NCBI GenBank assembly: GCA_036743375.1
Contig: DAINPP010000002.1
Location: forward strand, 76,820 to 140,819
Direction: 5' to 3'
Length of the DNA: 64,000 bases
Source of the DNA: DAINPP01 sp036743375
GTDB taxonomy: Bacteria > Thermotogota > Thermotogae > MWEM01
Part shown: positions 26,186 to 36,278 of the stretch, piece by piece
Layout: the number at the start of each line of letters is the position of its first letter
How positions within the stretch are numbered: position 1 is the stretch's first letter
The notes under the pieces: model-generated
Databases searched by the model: none
The model's input: only the letters and a program-made list of their open reading frames with translations
What the model was told of the DNA's origin: nothing
Position numbers and translations under genes: made by a program

Positions 26186-26546
26186 AATTAATGCACCCCC
26201 GTCTATATTTTATATACCGTTATTATATCAGCTTTTTTACCGTTTGAAACCGTAAAATCCGCTTATCTGTTCGGAAACATAACTTTTCATTTTTAAATCG
26301 TCAATAAACGGCATCATATAATCACCCTCGATGAGGAGGAACACTCTTTTCCCCTATCCGATCATCCACTTTAAAAGGCCGAACATTGAAAAACAATTTG
26401 TTTTTTTGATCAATCTTCACATAAACAGGTGTTCGTATACGAAGTAGATCGTGTTTACCGATGGTATGCCCTTTCTCTTTGCGAAGAATTTCCGCTGTGC
26501 TATAATTTAAACAAATAAAATTCAACAGGGAGGTAAAATATTACCC
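26186..26546. other. 361-base divergent intergenic region
   Basis: It contains a hairpin (TTTTAC..GTAAAA, 26233-26258) close to the pepF promoter region and the extended -10 of the lipoprotein gene (26498-26506). A 67-codon minus-strand frame (26322-26525) has no ribosome site and is not considered a gene. Confidence 0.5.
26479..26506 (+). promoter_or_regulatory. promoter of the large lipoprotein gene
   Basis: A weak -35 TTGCGA (26479-26484), then an extended -10 TGCTATAAT (26498-26506), about 40 bases before the ATG. Downstream, GGTAA-AATA-TTACC forms a small hairpin that includes part of the ribosome site, so initiation may be damped. Confidence 0.55.
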
Positions 26547-29500
26547 ATGAAGAAAATACTTTTTACGTTAATATTAATCATTTCATTAGTCTTTGTGTTT
26601 GTATCCTGTGCAAACCTGAAGCTTCCCGAAAGGATCATTCACACATTGAATCTGAAAATACCCGGTTTGAACGAAAGATTCAAATTGGCTCCATTCGCCA
26701 CAGAAACAACTGAAGCTTCGATCGTTTCAGTGCTTCCTGGATTCAAATTCATCACAGAGGATGGAACGGCGATGAGACTCTATTATGCCACACAAGTCAG
26801 CATCGGCTATGATGATATTTCAGAAAAGCTGGAGATTGATATTCAGTCATTGAAAGATGAGGCCTCTATTTCCTCTATCAGTACGAGCGTCGATATCGCC
26901 TTTTCAGATAAACTCGGTGACTTCACACTGCCGACGATAGAAGCCTCATTCACACTGCCGGATTTTCAGATGGAAGGGACTTCGCTCATCATCAATTTTG
27001 ACAAACCGGAGATAAATATCACCATCGCGTCGGAAACCGTTGATGTGAACAGGCTTTACGTTGCAACGGAAACGGTCAGAAACATGCTGTTTAACAATAC
27101 CAACATCACCGACGGGGTCATCATAAAGGGTGGAACCATCGACATAACGGCAACAAACACGACCGATGCAACCTTCACCATTTCATTAAAGGCGGAGAAT
27201 ACGCCCAACACATTCGCTCAGTCCGGAGAAATAACGATCACCGGAGGAGATAATCCCTCCCCGGTTTCCTTCCGTGGCGGAACGGGCCAGATTAACCTTG
27301 ATATCGATGACATTCTGAGTGAAGACGCCACCATTACGTTCGTTTCAACGGCCCTCGAACTCCCCCTCAAAGGGGGAACGCTGACATTGGACTTTGATAT
27401 CAGCGATCTGGAAATTCTACTCGATAAGACCGAGTCGGCTTCAAATACGATCCCCGTCATAGCCGGGTCACCAGTTCGTACATGTGGAACGGTCTTTTCA
27501 ATCAACACGGGATTGACTGAAGAGGCCACCTTGACAGGGGGAACACTTCAGGTATCGGGGGAGAACAATGCAGACAGCGAAATAGAATCTATGACCGTGA
27601 GTGTTCGAAATGAAAAGGGTGAAGTCATCGCAACACTCGATCTTGACAACGTGCCGGTATCCGATACTCAATACCGGACAACACCTTTCAGTACACCGGT
27701 TTTCATCAGCGACACGGCAAGTCTCACCGTTCTTGCCACTTTAACGACGTTGCCCGCAACGGACGGCAGTATTACGATAACGGCAACCTTTAACGGGATA
27801 CAGGTTCAGATTGCCAATCCGGTGAATTTTTCCGCCGAAGAGATAGAATTCGGATCGGCTCCGGATTTTGGAAGCAGCAGTCTCTTTACCATAGAACAAC
27901 TCGCCACCGATACCGGTGAGCTCTCCGTAAATCCGGCAACACTGACCATCAACGTAAAAGGGCAGCAGGAGCTGGACGGATTGGGACTTGATCTGAATAT
28001 ACTGATCAACGATACGTCGAAGGGGACCTTTGATCTCAACATGGGGCAGGCCACGGGTCTCGTCATGGACCTCTCGGATACACGCTTCACGAGACAGGGA
28101 ACCTTCACGATTCTTGCAACCCCTTATCTTGCACCGGATAATACGCGGGCCTTCTTCGAAGGGCATCCTGAATTCGAGCCTTTTATCGATATGCAGCTGC
28201 TTTACGGAACGGATGTCATCCTCGACACACCAATCACATACAGCACTTCGGAAAGGGTAGAGACCGGACTCACTTCCGATTTTATCTTCGACAGTGTAAC
28301 ACTTAACGGGACACTTTCTTTCGATACGGCTATTCAGACCTTGCCTCTTGAAGAGGATTATTCCGCTTCTGTAACGATAAAGGAGATCTTCGGAAAAACG
28401 ATCGTGGCTACGTCCGTCGGTAATGGCAGCAATCGGATAAACATAGATGGAAGTACGATCGGGGCCACCGATCTCGAGATCAGATTTGATTTTGTCACAG
28501 CGGAAGAACCGGTCAACATTGACTTCAACACGGAATATGATGCCTCCGCCACGGCTATTCCGGACATCGGTATTTCAAACATTGCGAATCTCACGTTAAA
28601 GCCGGAAAGCTCATCACAGGCCATTCCACCAGTCAGCGGTCTTGTTCATGCAACCTTCCAGAGCGCAGACCTGAATATCGCCGTTGATTCCGATGCCCCT
28701 GCCATTGCACAGAGATTGTTCACCAGGGATATAAACCTGGATACGTTCAAGGCCACCTTGACAACGACAACAGATGCGTATCTCATAGAGTTCACGAGAT
28801 CTGGTGATCTATATACGGCAAGCCTTGCCGATATCGAACTCAACGGAGAGGGGGCAACACTGACACTCGGACCCCTTTCACTCGAATTCACCGATGAGGA
28901 CGCCCTGAATCTCCCAAATCAGATCGATATCGCGGCCAGCATGACCAACGTCGTTTTCAGTCAGATCACCGTTGATGTCGCCGATTTCTATGACGATCTA
29001 CAGGTAGCAGAATCTGAAACGTTTGATATACCGGAAGAGGCAAAGGATTATATCAAAGCCATCGTTCTTTCGGGAGATCCGAGGGTGAAGATCGAATGGT
29101 TCAACAACACACCGCTTGAATTCAACATCAGGGCGGCCGTCTCCAACGATATCCTTGACGAGTTCATCACGCTTTCCAACACGGGTGATGCGGCCAGTAC
29201 AACCTGGATTGATCTGCCAAAGATCATCGATATAGAAGGCCTGGATTCCGTTTCGTTTGACCTTGAAGCGTCCCCGAATGGGCTCAATGCTGCTGAACAG
29301 CAGCTCACGATCAACAATTTCGTCTTCGACGCGCTGGATGATTACAGAGTTGCGGCTACGGTTACCTTCAGAGATTTTTCTGAAAGCGTCATGCCGAGAG
29401 GTGAGACGATTACGATCAGTGAAGTCGTTCTCTATGGGGAAATCGATGAAGCCCTGTTCGATTTCATGAGGGATCAATTACCGGCTTTCTGGACGGACTA

Positions 29501-30263
29501 TGCCGGTCAGATTCAGATCGATGATACACTGACGGAGGCCTTTGTAGAAATTGATGAAAAGATTCTGACTGAAAATCCGGATCTTGTGGCTACACTAACC
29601 ATCTCCGGTAAGCCATCGGGCATCATCATCTCTGAAATTCCGATAACGCTCGATACCGACACTCATTTTGAAGCGAATATCAATGAATTTCTTTCAAACC
29701 CGAGTACGGATCTTTCGTTCGGCATCGTTGCCCAAATTGATGAGGCAACGGTAAATCTTGACAGTATCAGCGAAGATGCAACAGACCTGTTCGCCGCCAG
29801 TGTAACGGTCAGCATACCGGTCAGGTTCACGGTGGCTGAAGATATTTCGCTGCTCAGTGATACGATAAATCTCGAGGATGAACTGAACATCGAACTGAAT
29901 GACCTGGATGCCATACTGAACATGATTCAATCCGCTACCGCCGTTGTAACGGCTGTCAACAACTCCGGTGTTTCGGTTAAACTGGAACTCAGATGGGATT
30001 CGGCAGCCGGTGAACCGATCATCACCAATCCGCAGGGTGGGGCACTTGTTACACTAACAGACGGCACGTCCTCAAAATTCATCGTTACACTCGGTTCCGG
30101 AAACGATGCAAAGGACTTGCTTGAAAAGAATATCTATGCACACATCATTCTTCCCGATTCAAACGGAGAATATTACACCATCATGGGAGATTCCGCCGTT
30201 GATCTTTCTATCTACCTCGATACGGTCGTAAGAGTAGAAATCCCCCTGGAATCTGAAAGGTAG
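26547..30263 (+). CDS. 1238-aa beta-rich lipoprotein, unknown function
   Basis: An N-terminal lipoprotein signal (MKKILFTLILIISLVFVFVS, cut before C21) is followed by more than 1200 residues dominated by short beta-strand-forming segments. These are rich in Thr, Ser, Ile, Asp and Leu, with very few Cys, Trp or His. Strand-turn phrases such as GGTLTLDFDISDL, GGTIDITATNTT and TLTISGK recur, suggesting a chain of imperfect beta-sandwich or solenoid modules. There are no catalytic motifs. It is read alone, with a promoter and a strong terminator. It could be an outer-envelope or sheath structural lipoprotein or an adhesin. The isolation and length resemble lineage-specific surface proteins, but the function is unknown. 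Confidence 0.85.
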   Translation: MKKILFTLILIISLVFVFVSCANLKLPERIIHTLNLKIPGLNERFKLAPFATETTEASIVSVLPGFKFITEDGTAMRLYYATQVSIGYDDISEKLEIDIQSLKDEASISSISTSVDIAFSDKLGDFTLPTIEASFTLPDFQMEGTSLIINFDKPEINITIASETVDVNRLYVATETVRNMLFNNTNITDGVIIKGGTIDITATNTTDATFTISLKAENTPNTFAQSGEITITGGDNPSPVSFRGGTGQINLDIDDILSEDATITFVSTALELPLKGGTLTLDFDISDLEILLDKTESASNTIPVIAGSPVRTCGTVFSINTGLTEEATLTGGTLQVSGENNADSEIESMTVSVRNEKGEVIATLDLDNVPVSDTQYRTTPFSTPVFISDTASLTVLATLTTLPATDGSITITATFNGIQVQIANPVNFSAEEIEFGSAPDFGSSSLFTIEQLATDTGELSVNPATLTINVKGQQELDGLGLDLNILINDTSKGTFDLNMGQATGLVMDLSDTRFTRQGTFTILATPYLAPDNTRAFFEGHPEFEPFIDMQLLYGTDVILDTPITYSTSERVETGLTSDFIFDSVTLNGTLSFDTAIQTLPLEEDYSASVTIKEIFGKTIVATSVGNGSNRINIDGSTIGATDLEIRFDFVTAEEPVNIDFNTEYDASATAIPDIGISNIANLTLKPESSSQAIPPVSGLVHATFQSADLNIAVDSDAPAIAQRLFTRDINLDTFKATLTTTTDAYLIEFTRSGDLYTASLADIELNGEGATLTLGPLSLEFTDEDALNLPNQIDIAASMTNVVFSQITVDVADFYDDLQVAESETFDIPEEAKDYIKAIVLSGDPRVKIEWFNNTPLEFNIRAAVSNDILDEFITLSNTGDAASTTWIDLPKIIDIEGLDSVSFDLEASPNGLNAAEQQLTINNFVFDALDDYRVAATVTFRDFSESVMPRGETITISEVVLYGEIDEALFDFMRDQLPAFWTDYAGQIQIDDTLTEAFVEIDEKILTENPDLVATLTISGKPSGIIISEIPITLDTDTHFEANINEFLSNPSTDLSFGIVAQIDEATVNLDSISEDATDLFAASVTVSIPVRFTVAEDISLLSDTINLEDELNIELNDLDAILNMIQSATAVVTAVNNSGVSVKLELRWDSAAGEPIITNPQGGALVTLTDGTSSKFIVTLGSGNDAKDLLEKNIYAHIILPDSNGEYYTIMGDSAVDLSIYLDTVVRVEIPLESER

Positions 30264-30275
30264 ACAACGGGGAAT

Positions 30276-30315
30276 AAAAAAGACGGACTTCGATGAATAG
30301 AAGTCCGTCTTTTTT
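30276..30315. terminator. bidirectional terminator between lipoprotein and hutU
   Basis: AAAAAAGACGGACTTC and GAAGTCCGTCTTTTTT form a perfect 16-base stem around an 8-base loop, serving both convergent genes. Confidence 0.92.
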
Positions 30316-30332
30316 CGTTGTTTTAAAATGGT

Positions 30333-32354
30333 TTATTTTCTGTTCTCAAAAACTCTCTCGATCAATTCATCATTAGCGACAAACGGCAGGGTAATATGAT
30401 CCTCTCCAACATGCTGTTTATTATATTCGGCCACGGTTGAAATCGAATTTTCATTTCTCGCCCATGCCCTTCTCGCAACACCACCCATTACATCCCAGGG
30501 GATTGCCTTCATGATGATATCGTCCACTCTTTCACTCCCGTCAAGAACCAGTCCGAATCCGCCGTTAACCGCTTTCCCGATACCGACACCGCCACCGTTG
30601 TGAAGCGCGATGAGACTCATTCCCCTTGAGGCGTTCCCCGCAAAACACTGGGTAGCCATATCCGCCATGATCATACTGCCGTCCTTGATATTCGAGGTCT
30701 CCCTGTACGGGGAATCTGTCCCGCCCGTATCATGATGATCCCTTCCCAGCATGACCGGTCCGATCTCGCCATCTCTGACCATCTGATTGAATTTCAGGGC
30801 AATATCCCTTCGGCCAAGCGCATCCTGATAAAGGATTCTCGCCTGTGTTCCAACAACGAGGCCATTCTGTTCCGCATCTCGGATCCATATATAATTATCC
30901 CTGTCCTGTCCCCTTCTCTCAGGATCTATACAGTTCATTGCCGCCTTGTCCGTTTTCATAAGATCTTCATGCCTTCCACTGAGGCAGACCCATCTGAACG
31001 GTCCGTACCCGTAATCAAAGAGCATCGGCCCCATGATATCCTCTACATAGGAGGGGAAGATGAATCCTTCTGAAGTATCCACTTTATTCTTTGCGATACC
31101 CTTTTCTCCCGTATCAAACACGGCCTTCATAAAGCTGTTTCCATAATCGAAGAAATAGGTTCCTCTTTCAACGAGTGTCTTGATCAATTTGTAATGCTTC
31201 TTCAGGGTTTCATCTACAAGCTTCCTGAAGCCGGCCTTATCTTCTGCCAGCATGCTTGTCCTTTCATCAAAACTGAGCCCCTGCGGACAGTATCCGCCGT
31301 CATACGGTACATGACAGGAGGTCTGATCCGAAAGCAGTTCAATCTCCACATCCTTGTCGACGGCATACTCAAGCAGATCGACGATGTTCCCGTGATAGGC
31401 AAGTGAGGCGGCTTTCCCTTCATTTTTCAGATGATCTGCCGCTTTGAAGACCTCGGCCGGATCGGCGTACAGCTCATCGATCCACCCCTGAACCTTTCTT
31501 GTCTCGATCCTCGAAAGATCTACTTCGGCGATGATCCCCACACCATTTGCAATCTTTACGGCTTTCCCCTGTGCACCACTCATGCCACCAAGTCCGGAAG
31601 AGACAAAGATATGACCTTTCAGATCGCCATCTTCCGGTATTCCCAATTTAATTCTGCCGGCATTCAGAATGGTGTTGAACGTTCCGTGGACGATCCCCTG
31701 CGGTCCGATATACATCCATCCGCCGGCCGTCATCTGCCCGTAATTGGCAACACCAAGTGCCGCTGCCTTATGCCAGTCTTCCTGATTGTCAAACTGTCCG
31801 ATCATCAGTGAATTCGTGATGATGACCCTCGGACTTGACTTGTGTGATTTAAAGAGTCCCAGAGGATGTCCGGAAGAAACTACCAGTGTCTGTTCATCCG
31901 TCAGCTGTTCCAGATATTTTTTAATCAACCTGTACTGCATCCAGTTCTGGCAAACCTGCCCGGTTTCTCCATACGTAACGAGTTCATAGGGATAAAGGGC
32001 GATCTCAAAATCCAGATTGTTGTCTATCATCACCTGACAGGCCTTTCCTTCGATACAGTTTCCCTTGTATTCCTCTATCGGCTTTCCGTAAAGTCTTCCC
32101 GCCGGTCTGTATCGATAACCGTAAATACGTCCCATACTGTAAAGCTCATCGAGAAACTCCGGTGCGAGCTCTTCATGAAGCTGCTCCGGAATATACCTGA
32201 GCGCATTTTTTAAAGCCAGCTTGATCTCGCGTTCGTTGAGTGTCAGTTCCCTTTTCGGAGCTCTTCGGATTCCAGCCATGAATTCCTTTTTTTCCGGTAA
32301 TTCATCGCTTAATCGAATAGTCATTGCCTCCATTGCCAGTACATTTTCTCTCAT
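30333..32354 (-). CDS. hutU: urocanate hydratase
   Basis: The protein is 673 aa, the long form found in fusobacteria, clostridia and animals rather than the ~555-aa proteobacterial form. It converts urocanate to imidazolonepropionate, the second step of histidine breakdown, using a tightly bound NAD+. Recognisable blocks are SGLGGMSGAQGKA (nucleotide binding), QTSCHVPYDGGYCPQG, YGPFRWVCLSG and GRDHHDTGGTDSPYRET. GGGGGAAT precedes the ATG. HutH, HutI and formiminotransferase genes are not in the window, so the pathway genes are scattered or the enzyme is used alone. Confidence 0.95.
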   Translation of the reverse strand: MRENVLAMEAMTIRLSDELPEKKEFMAGIRRAPKRELTLNEREIKLALKNALRYIPEQLHEELAPEFLDELYSMGRIYGYRYRPAGRLYGKPIEEYKGNCIEGKACQVMIDNNLDFEIALYPYELVTYGETGQVCQNWMQYRLIKKYLEQLTDEQTLVVSSGHPLGLFKSHKSSPRVIITNSLMIGQFDNQEDWHKAAALGVANYGQMTAGGWMYIGPQGIVHGTFNTILNAGRIKLGIPEDGDLKGHIFVSSGLGGMSGAQGKAVKIANGVGIIAEVDLSRIETRKVQGWIDELYADPAEVFKAADHLKNEGKAASLAYHGNIVDLLEYAVDKDVEIELLSDQTSCHVPYDGGYCPQGLSFDERTSMLAEDKAGFRKLVDETLKKHYKLIKTLVERGTYFFDYGNSFMKAVFDTGEKGIAKNKVDTSEGFIFPSYVEDIMGPMLFDYGYGPFRWVCLSGRHEDLMKTDKAAMNCIDPERRGQDRDNYIWIRDAEQNGLVVGTQARILYQDALGRRDIALKFNQMVRDGEIGPVMLGRDHHDTGGTDSPYRETSNIKDGSMIMADMATQCFAGNASRGMSLIALHNGGGVGIGKAVNGGFGLVLDGSERVDDIIMKAIPWDVMGGVARRAWARNENSISTVAEYNKQHVGEDHITLPFVANDELIERVFENRK

Positions 32355-32392
32355 TTTTATTCCCCCGTATACAAATCTGTTATCCGGTATTG

Positions 32393-32401
32393 ATTATAAC
32401 A
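32393..32401 (-). promoter_or_regulatory. extended -10 promoter of hutU
   Basis: TGTTATAAT on the minus strand, about 40 bases before the ATG. The -35 is not convincing. Confidence 0.55.
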
Positions 32402-32503
32402 TGCTTCAGGAGAAGTCTTTTTTTATCCTTTTCGATCGATTTCGCAATTTTCTTCTCTCAGAAAGAATAACTTATTTAAATTTCAAATTATCTTTCATCT
32501 TTT

Positions 32504-32512
32504 TGATATAAT
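32504..32512 (+). promoter_or_regulatory. extended -10 promoter of the acyltransferase operon
   Basis: TGATATAAT, 22 bases before the GTG start, divergent from the hutU promoter about 110 bases away. Confidence 0.55.
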
Positions 32513-32533
32513 AGACCATACTGAGGAAATCAG

Positions 32534-33613
32534 GTGAAAATCTTGCGAAAGAGGACTAAATTACTATGGAAAATTGGAATTCCATGTATCAGACTCTGGA
32601 TAAGGCTCAGATACGATATCAAAGTAATCGGAGAATTGCCAAAACCACCTTATTTACTGCTTTCAAATCATTCACAGAATGTTGATCCCTTTTTTATACT
32701 AGCCGAAACTTCGAAGCCTGTTTCCTTTGTCATAAACAACGCCGCTTTCCAGAACCCCGTTATAGGACTCGTTCTGCGATGGATAGACAGTATTCCGACT
32801 CAAAAATCATCGAAAGATGCCAAGACCGTCATGAGGATCTTCCACTGGATAAAGGATGGAAGGATAGTGGGAATCTTTCCCGAAGGACATGCAACATGGG
32901 ATGGGGAAAGTATCCCCGCGGTAGGGGCCACGGCAAAACTGCTCAATCGCATCAAAATCCCGATCGTAACGATTACCATCAAGGGTGGATACTTGGTCAA
33001 CCCCCGATGGGCAACCTATCGAAGAAAGGGAAAGATAGAAATACATATCGGAACCTTTGAAGATGAACAGGCGCTCGAAGCACTCAAACATTCCGACTGG
33101 CAATGGCAGGAGGAAACCGGGAATCTGTACAGGGGAAAAAATAAGGCCGTCGGTATCGAAAAGATCATGTGGTTCTGTCCGGAATGCGGGAGTTACCGGG
33201 GGATCCATTCCATCGGGGACAAAGTGGTCTGTAGAAACTGTACTTATAAAAAAAACGTCAACGAAGACGGAAGGATCGGAGATCAAACGGTCAAACAGGT
33301 CCTTGATCGGCAGAGGGAATTGCTTAAGGTATACACCCTGAAGAAATTCCGACATGAATTCAGAAACTGCCGTCTGAAGATGTGGGGAAAAGGCAGAACT
33401 TTACGTTTGAAAAGAGAAAAAGGAACGCTGATCATCACTGACGATCATCTGAAATTTAATGGTGAGGTCTACGAATTTCAGCGAATTTCGGGATTGAACA
33501 CCTATGTATCAAGTATCGTTGAGTTTATATGCGATGATAACAAACTGGTGAGGATCAAAACCAAAGAGGATTCCTTACTGATCACCGAATTATTAAAACT
33601 TATGGGGGTGTAG
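32534..33613 (+). CDS. PlsC-type acyltransferase fused to a zinc ribbon and C-terminal domain
   Basis: The protein is 359 aa. Residues 1-200 are a 1-acylglycerol-3-phosphate acyltransferase domain with the H-x4-D motif (SNHSQNVDPF) and the FPEGHATWDG motif. A four-Cys zinc ribbon follows (C215, C218, C233, C236). A final domain of about 90 residues looks like a short beta-sheet module, perhaps PH/GRAM-like (TLRLKREKGTLIITDDHLKF). Plain PlsC is about 200-250 aa, so the extra domains are notable. It starts at GTG, with GAGGA nine bases upstream. It is the first gene of an operon with GltS and a GT2, so it may serve envelope lipid or glycolipid synthesis. Confidence 0.85.
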   Translation: MKILRKRTKLLWKIGIPCIRLWIRLRYDIKVIGELPKPPYLLLSNHSQNVDPFFILAETSKPVSFVINNAAFQNPVIGLVLRWIDSIPTQKSSKDAKTVMRIFHWIKDGRIVGIFPEGHATWDGESIPAVGATAKLLNRIKIPIVTITIKGGYLVNPRWATYRRKGKIEIHIGTFEDEQALEALKHSDWQWQEETGNLYRGKNKAVGIEKIMWFCPECGSYRGIHSIGDKVVCRNCTYKKNVNEDGRIGDQTVKQVLDRQRELLKVYTLKKFRHEFRNCRLKMWGKGRTLRLKREKGTLIITDDHLKFNGEVYEFQRISGLNTYVSSIVEFICDDNKLVRIKTKEDSLLITELLKLMGV

Positions 33614-33615
33614 TC

Positions 33616-34968
33616 ATGTACTGGCAACAAATCGACGATGTAATCTATATACTGATCCTTTTTGCCCTGGCTGTTCTGATGAAAAGACTTATTCCTGCAT
33701 TCAGAAGATATCTCATTCCAAATTCTATCGTTGCAGGTTTTTTCGGTCTCCTGCTCGGGCCAAATCTTCTGAACCTGTTACCATTAAATCCGGACACACT
33801 TGGCGGAATCATCTACCATCTCATGGCCATAGGATTCATCAGTCTCAGTCTTCGAACACCTGAAAAAACGGGTAAAAGCTGGAATTCCATGAATGCCGGA
33901 ATGATCATCGTATCTACCTATCTGATACAGGGACTCCTGGGATTTGCCATGTCCTTTTTATGGAGCCTCGCGGATAAAAACGTTTCACCCATCATGGGGT
34001 TGATCCTTCCTATGGGATTTGGACAGGGACCCGGACAGGCCTTCTCAGTCGGAAACCAGTGGGAACAGCTCGGGATGCAGAATGGTGGTGCAATCGGTCT
34101 CGCCGTAGCCGCGGCCGGTTTTGGATGGGCCACCGTTGGTGGGATTATTATCCTCAACATCCTGCTGAAAAAGAAGAGAAAAAAGGATGCACCGGCTGAA
34201 GTGGAGATGAAAAAAGAGATTGTCGTCAAAGATTATGAATTTTCCGATATGGATGGCATGACCATTCAGTTTGTGTTCATCGGAATCATATATGCGGCGG
34301 TTTATCTGATCCTCGGCGGAGTCAACCGGTTACTCGCCTCATTTGGCACTTTTGGTGAAAGCCTCGGTTCCGTTCTCTGGGGATTCCATTTCGTCTTCGG
34401 TGCCATATTAGCCATTCTCTTCAGAACCGTTTACAACAAGATGCACAAAAAAGGGGTGGCAAAGGAAAGATACCTGAACAACTTCATGCTCCAGAGAATC
34501 GCGGGATTCGTATTCGACTTCATGGTAGCCGCTTCCATCAGTGCCGTGACCTTCAAGCGAATCGCCACCTCTTTCTGGCCGATCTTCTTCATCACCTTTG
34601 CCGGCGGTGTTCTGACCTTCTTCTACGTCTCCTTCATCGTCAACCGGACGATGAAAGAGCATCGCCTCGCCAATACCATCGCGTTCTTTGGGCATCTGAC
34701 CGGAACGATTTCCACGGGTATGGCGCTTTTAAGAGAAGTCGATCCGCTGATGAAAAGCGGAGCCCCTGAAAACATGATATTCGGAAGCGGGGTGGCCATT
34801 TTCTTTGGATTCCCGCTGATGGCTCTTCTGAGTTTACCACCTATCGGATTAAAGACGGGAAATACGATGATGTACCTGTATACATTCCTCGGATTGATTG
34901 CCTATGCGGTGTTTTTGTACGTCTACTGGTATTTTCTTGCCAAAAGAAAGAACAAGAAGACCTATTGA
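33616..34968 (+). CDS. sodium:glutamate symporter family protein (GltS-like)
   Basis: The protein is 450 aa with about 12 hydrophobic segments. The ESS/GltS family start is seen in RRYLIPNSIVAGFFGLLLGP, with glycine-rich loops at LPMGFGQGPGQAFSVG and the second inverted half near FFGHLTGTISTGMALLREVDP. It imports glutamate (or a related anion) with sodium in the inner membrane. It starts two bases after the acyltransferase stop, so it is translated from the same message. The substrate is by family only. Confidence 0.82.
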   Translation: MYWQQIDDVIYILILFALAVLMKRLIPAFRRYLIPNSIVAGFFGLLLGPNLLNLLPLNPDTLGGIIYHLMAIGFISLSLRTPEKTGKSWNSMNAGMIIVSTYLIQGLLGFAMSFLWSLADKNVSPIMGLILPMGFGQGPGQAFSVGNQWEQLGMQNGGAIGLAVAAAGFGWATVGGIIILNILLKKKRKKDAPAEVEMKKEIVVKDYEFSDMDGMTIQFVFIGIIYAAVYLILGGVNRLLASFGTFGESLGSVLWGFHFVFGAILAILFRTVYNKMHKKGVAKERYLNNFMLQRIAGFVFDFMVAASISAVTFKRIATSFWPIFFITFAGGVLTFFYVSFIVNRTMKEHRLANTIAFFGHLTGTISTGMALLREVDPLMKSGAPENMIFGSGVAIFFGFPLMALLSLPPIGLKTGNTMMYLYTFLGLIAYAVFLYVYWYFLAKRKNKKTY

Positions 34969-34988
34969 TGAAGGGAAGTGAGGCTCCG

Positions 34989-36203
34989 ATGAAAAAGATT
35001 CGCGAACGTGCGTTCATACAGATAGTGATCATCTTTCTCACGTTGATTATCGCTAATCTATGGAAGGATCCGGGGATGATCGAATTATCAGCAAAAGCGT
35101 TTTTAACCGTATCAATCGTGTTTTTTATCGTCATGCTTGTCAAGGTACTTAAGATGAAAAAAGATGAACAGGCGGCCTGGGCGGTTAATTCGTTTGATGA
35201 TAGCCTGTCCGTCTGCATTACAACCGTCTGTAAGAATGAAGGAGAGACGATACTCAATACCGTCAGGCATTATATGAGTTTTTCCGACAACGTGAGATTT
35301 GTCCTCTATGATGATCATTCCACAGACGGCTCCTTTGAAAGACTACAGGAGATGATGGAAACCTATAAAGGCCGACTTGTCCTGAAAAAGCTTAAAAAAA
35401 GGGATATTCAGATCCACCCGAAGGCCTTTGCCGTAGAGGATGCGTTCAACGAGATTGATTGTGATTATTTTCTGGTGATCGATTCGGATACGGTGATATC
35501 CGAGACCGATTTCAACCATGCGATCTGCGCCATGATCAACGAGAAGACGGATGTCCTGCATATCACGCGGAGAAACAACCTGAAACCCTGTCTTCCCTGT
35601 CAGATGGGGGACAAAGAGGAACTCATGAACATGGGACTGCAGCTTCTGAGGCTTCAACCCGCTAATTTCCCGGGTTCGGGTTATTTTGTCAGGGCAACCC
35701 TCGTTAGGGACTTTAAATACGATGAAGACAGTCTGAGCGAAGACAATTATTTCCTCAAGGCGATCAAAAGGAAAACGGATAAGATCGAATTTTTCCTGAC
35801 GCTTACCGCATCTGAAAGGGCTCCTGAGACTTTCGGAGATTTTGTAAAACAGAGGGTCAACTGGTTGAAGTTGGGGATTCCCTATTATCTGAAACAAGAA
35901 TTGTCCCTGATGACACTCGGAAATATTCTCTTTACGCTGATCTTTTCGGCCCTGTTTAACCCGTTCAGTCCGGGACTCGTATTCATTGCATCCTGTACCG
36001 GTGTCATCCTCGGGATGCAGCTCGCCTTTGCCGTGGCGCTTACCCATGAAAATCCACTGAAGACCTTGTATCATACCCTCTGTTATCTCCTGACCATCGG
36101 CTATGTCCTGGGTTTTGTCTATTTCTGGCTTCAGATCATGATATCTGCCGGAAAGAGTCGGTTTGCCGTAAAAAAGAACTGCATGGGTGAAAATGGGGTT
36201 TAA
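34989..36203 (+). CDS. membrane-bound family 2 glycosyltransferase
   Basis: The protein is about 404 aa. The start at ATG 34989 is preferred for GTGAGG five bases upstream; an ATG at 34968 overlaps the previous gene's end. Two N-terminal membrane helices are followed by a GT-A domain with TTVCKNEGETI, a DDHSTDGS loop and the DxD motif in VIDSDTV. It ends in the acceptor motif (QRVNWLKLGIPYY) and three or four C-terminal helices. It probably builds a polysaccharide or glycolipid at the inner face of the membrane. The donor and acceptor are unknown. Confidence 0.87.
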   Translation: MKKIRERAFIQIVIIFLTLIIANLWKDPGMIELSAKAFLTVSIVFFIVMLVKVLKMKKDEQAAWAVNSFDDSLSVCITTVCKNEGETILNTVRHYMSFSDNVRFVLYDDHSTDGSFERLQEMMETYKGRLVLKKLKKRDIQIHPKAFAVEDAFNEIDCDYFLVIDSDTVISETDFNHAICAMINEKTDVLHITRRNNLKPCLPCQMGDKEELMNMGLQLLRLQPANFPGSGYFVRATLVRDFKYDEDSLSEDNYFLKAIKRKTDKIEFFLTLTASERAPETFGDFVKQRVNWLKLGIPYYLKQELSLMTLGNILFTLIFSALFNPFSPGLVFIASCTGVILGMQLAFAVALTHENPLKTLYHTLCYLLTIGYVLGFVYFWLQIMISAGKSRFAVKKNCMGENGV

Positions 36204-36212
36204 GCGGTTCAG

Positions 36213-36251
36213 AAAAATGGCCATGTCCGTTGAAGAACAGACATGGCCATT
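36213..36251 (-). terminator. terminator of the 280-aa secreted protein gene
   Basis: AATGGCCATGTC and GACATGGCCATT form a 12-base stem followed by TTTTT on the minus strand. It may also stop the GT2 transcript less efficiently. Confidence 0.75.
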
Positions 36252-36278
36252 GTGGAACGGAGAGTGATGACCTTTGAT

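Noticed and set aside
26322..26525. A 67-codon minus-strand frame in the pepF/lipoprotein gap
   Set aside because: No ribosome site, and it overlaps the promoter of the lipoprotein gene; the sequence has no recognisable features.
35343..36224. A 293-codon minus-strand open frame
   Set aside because: It lies antisense to the GT2 gene, which has clear domain motifs; no ribosome site supports it.
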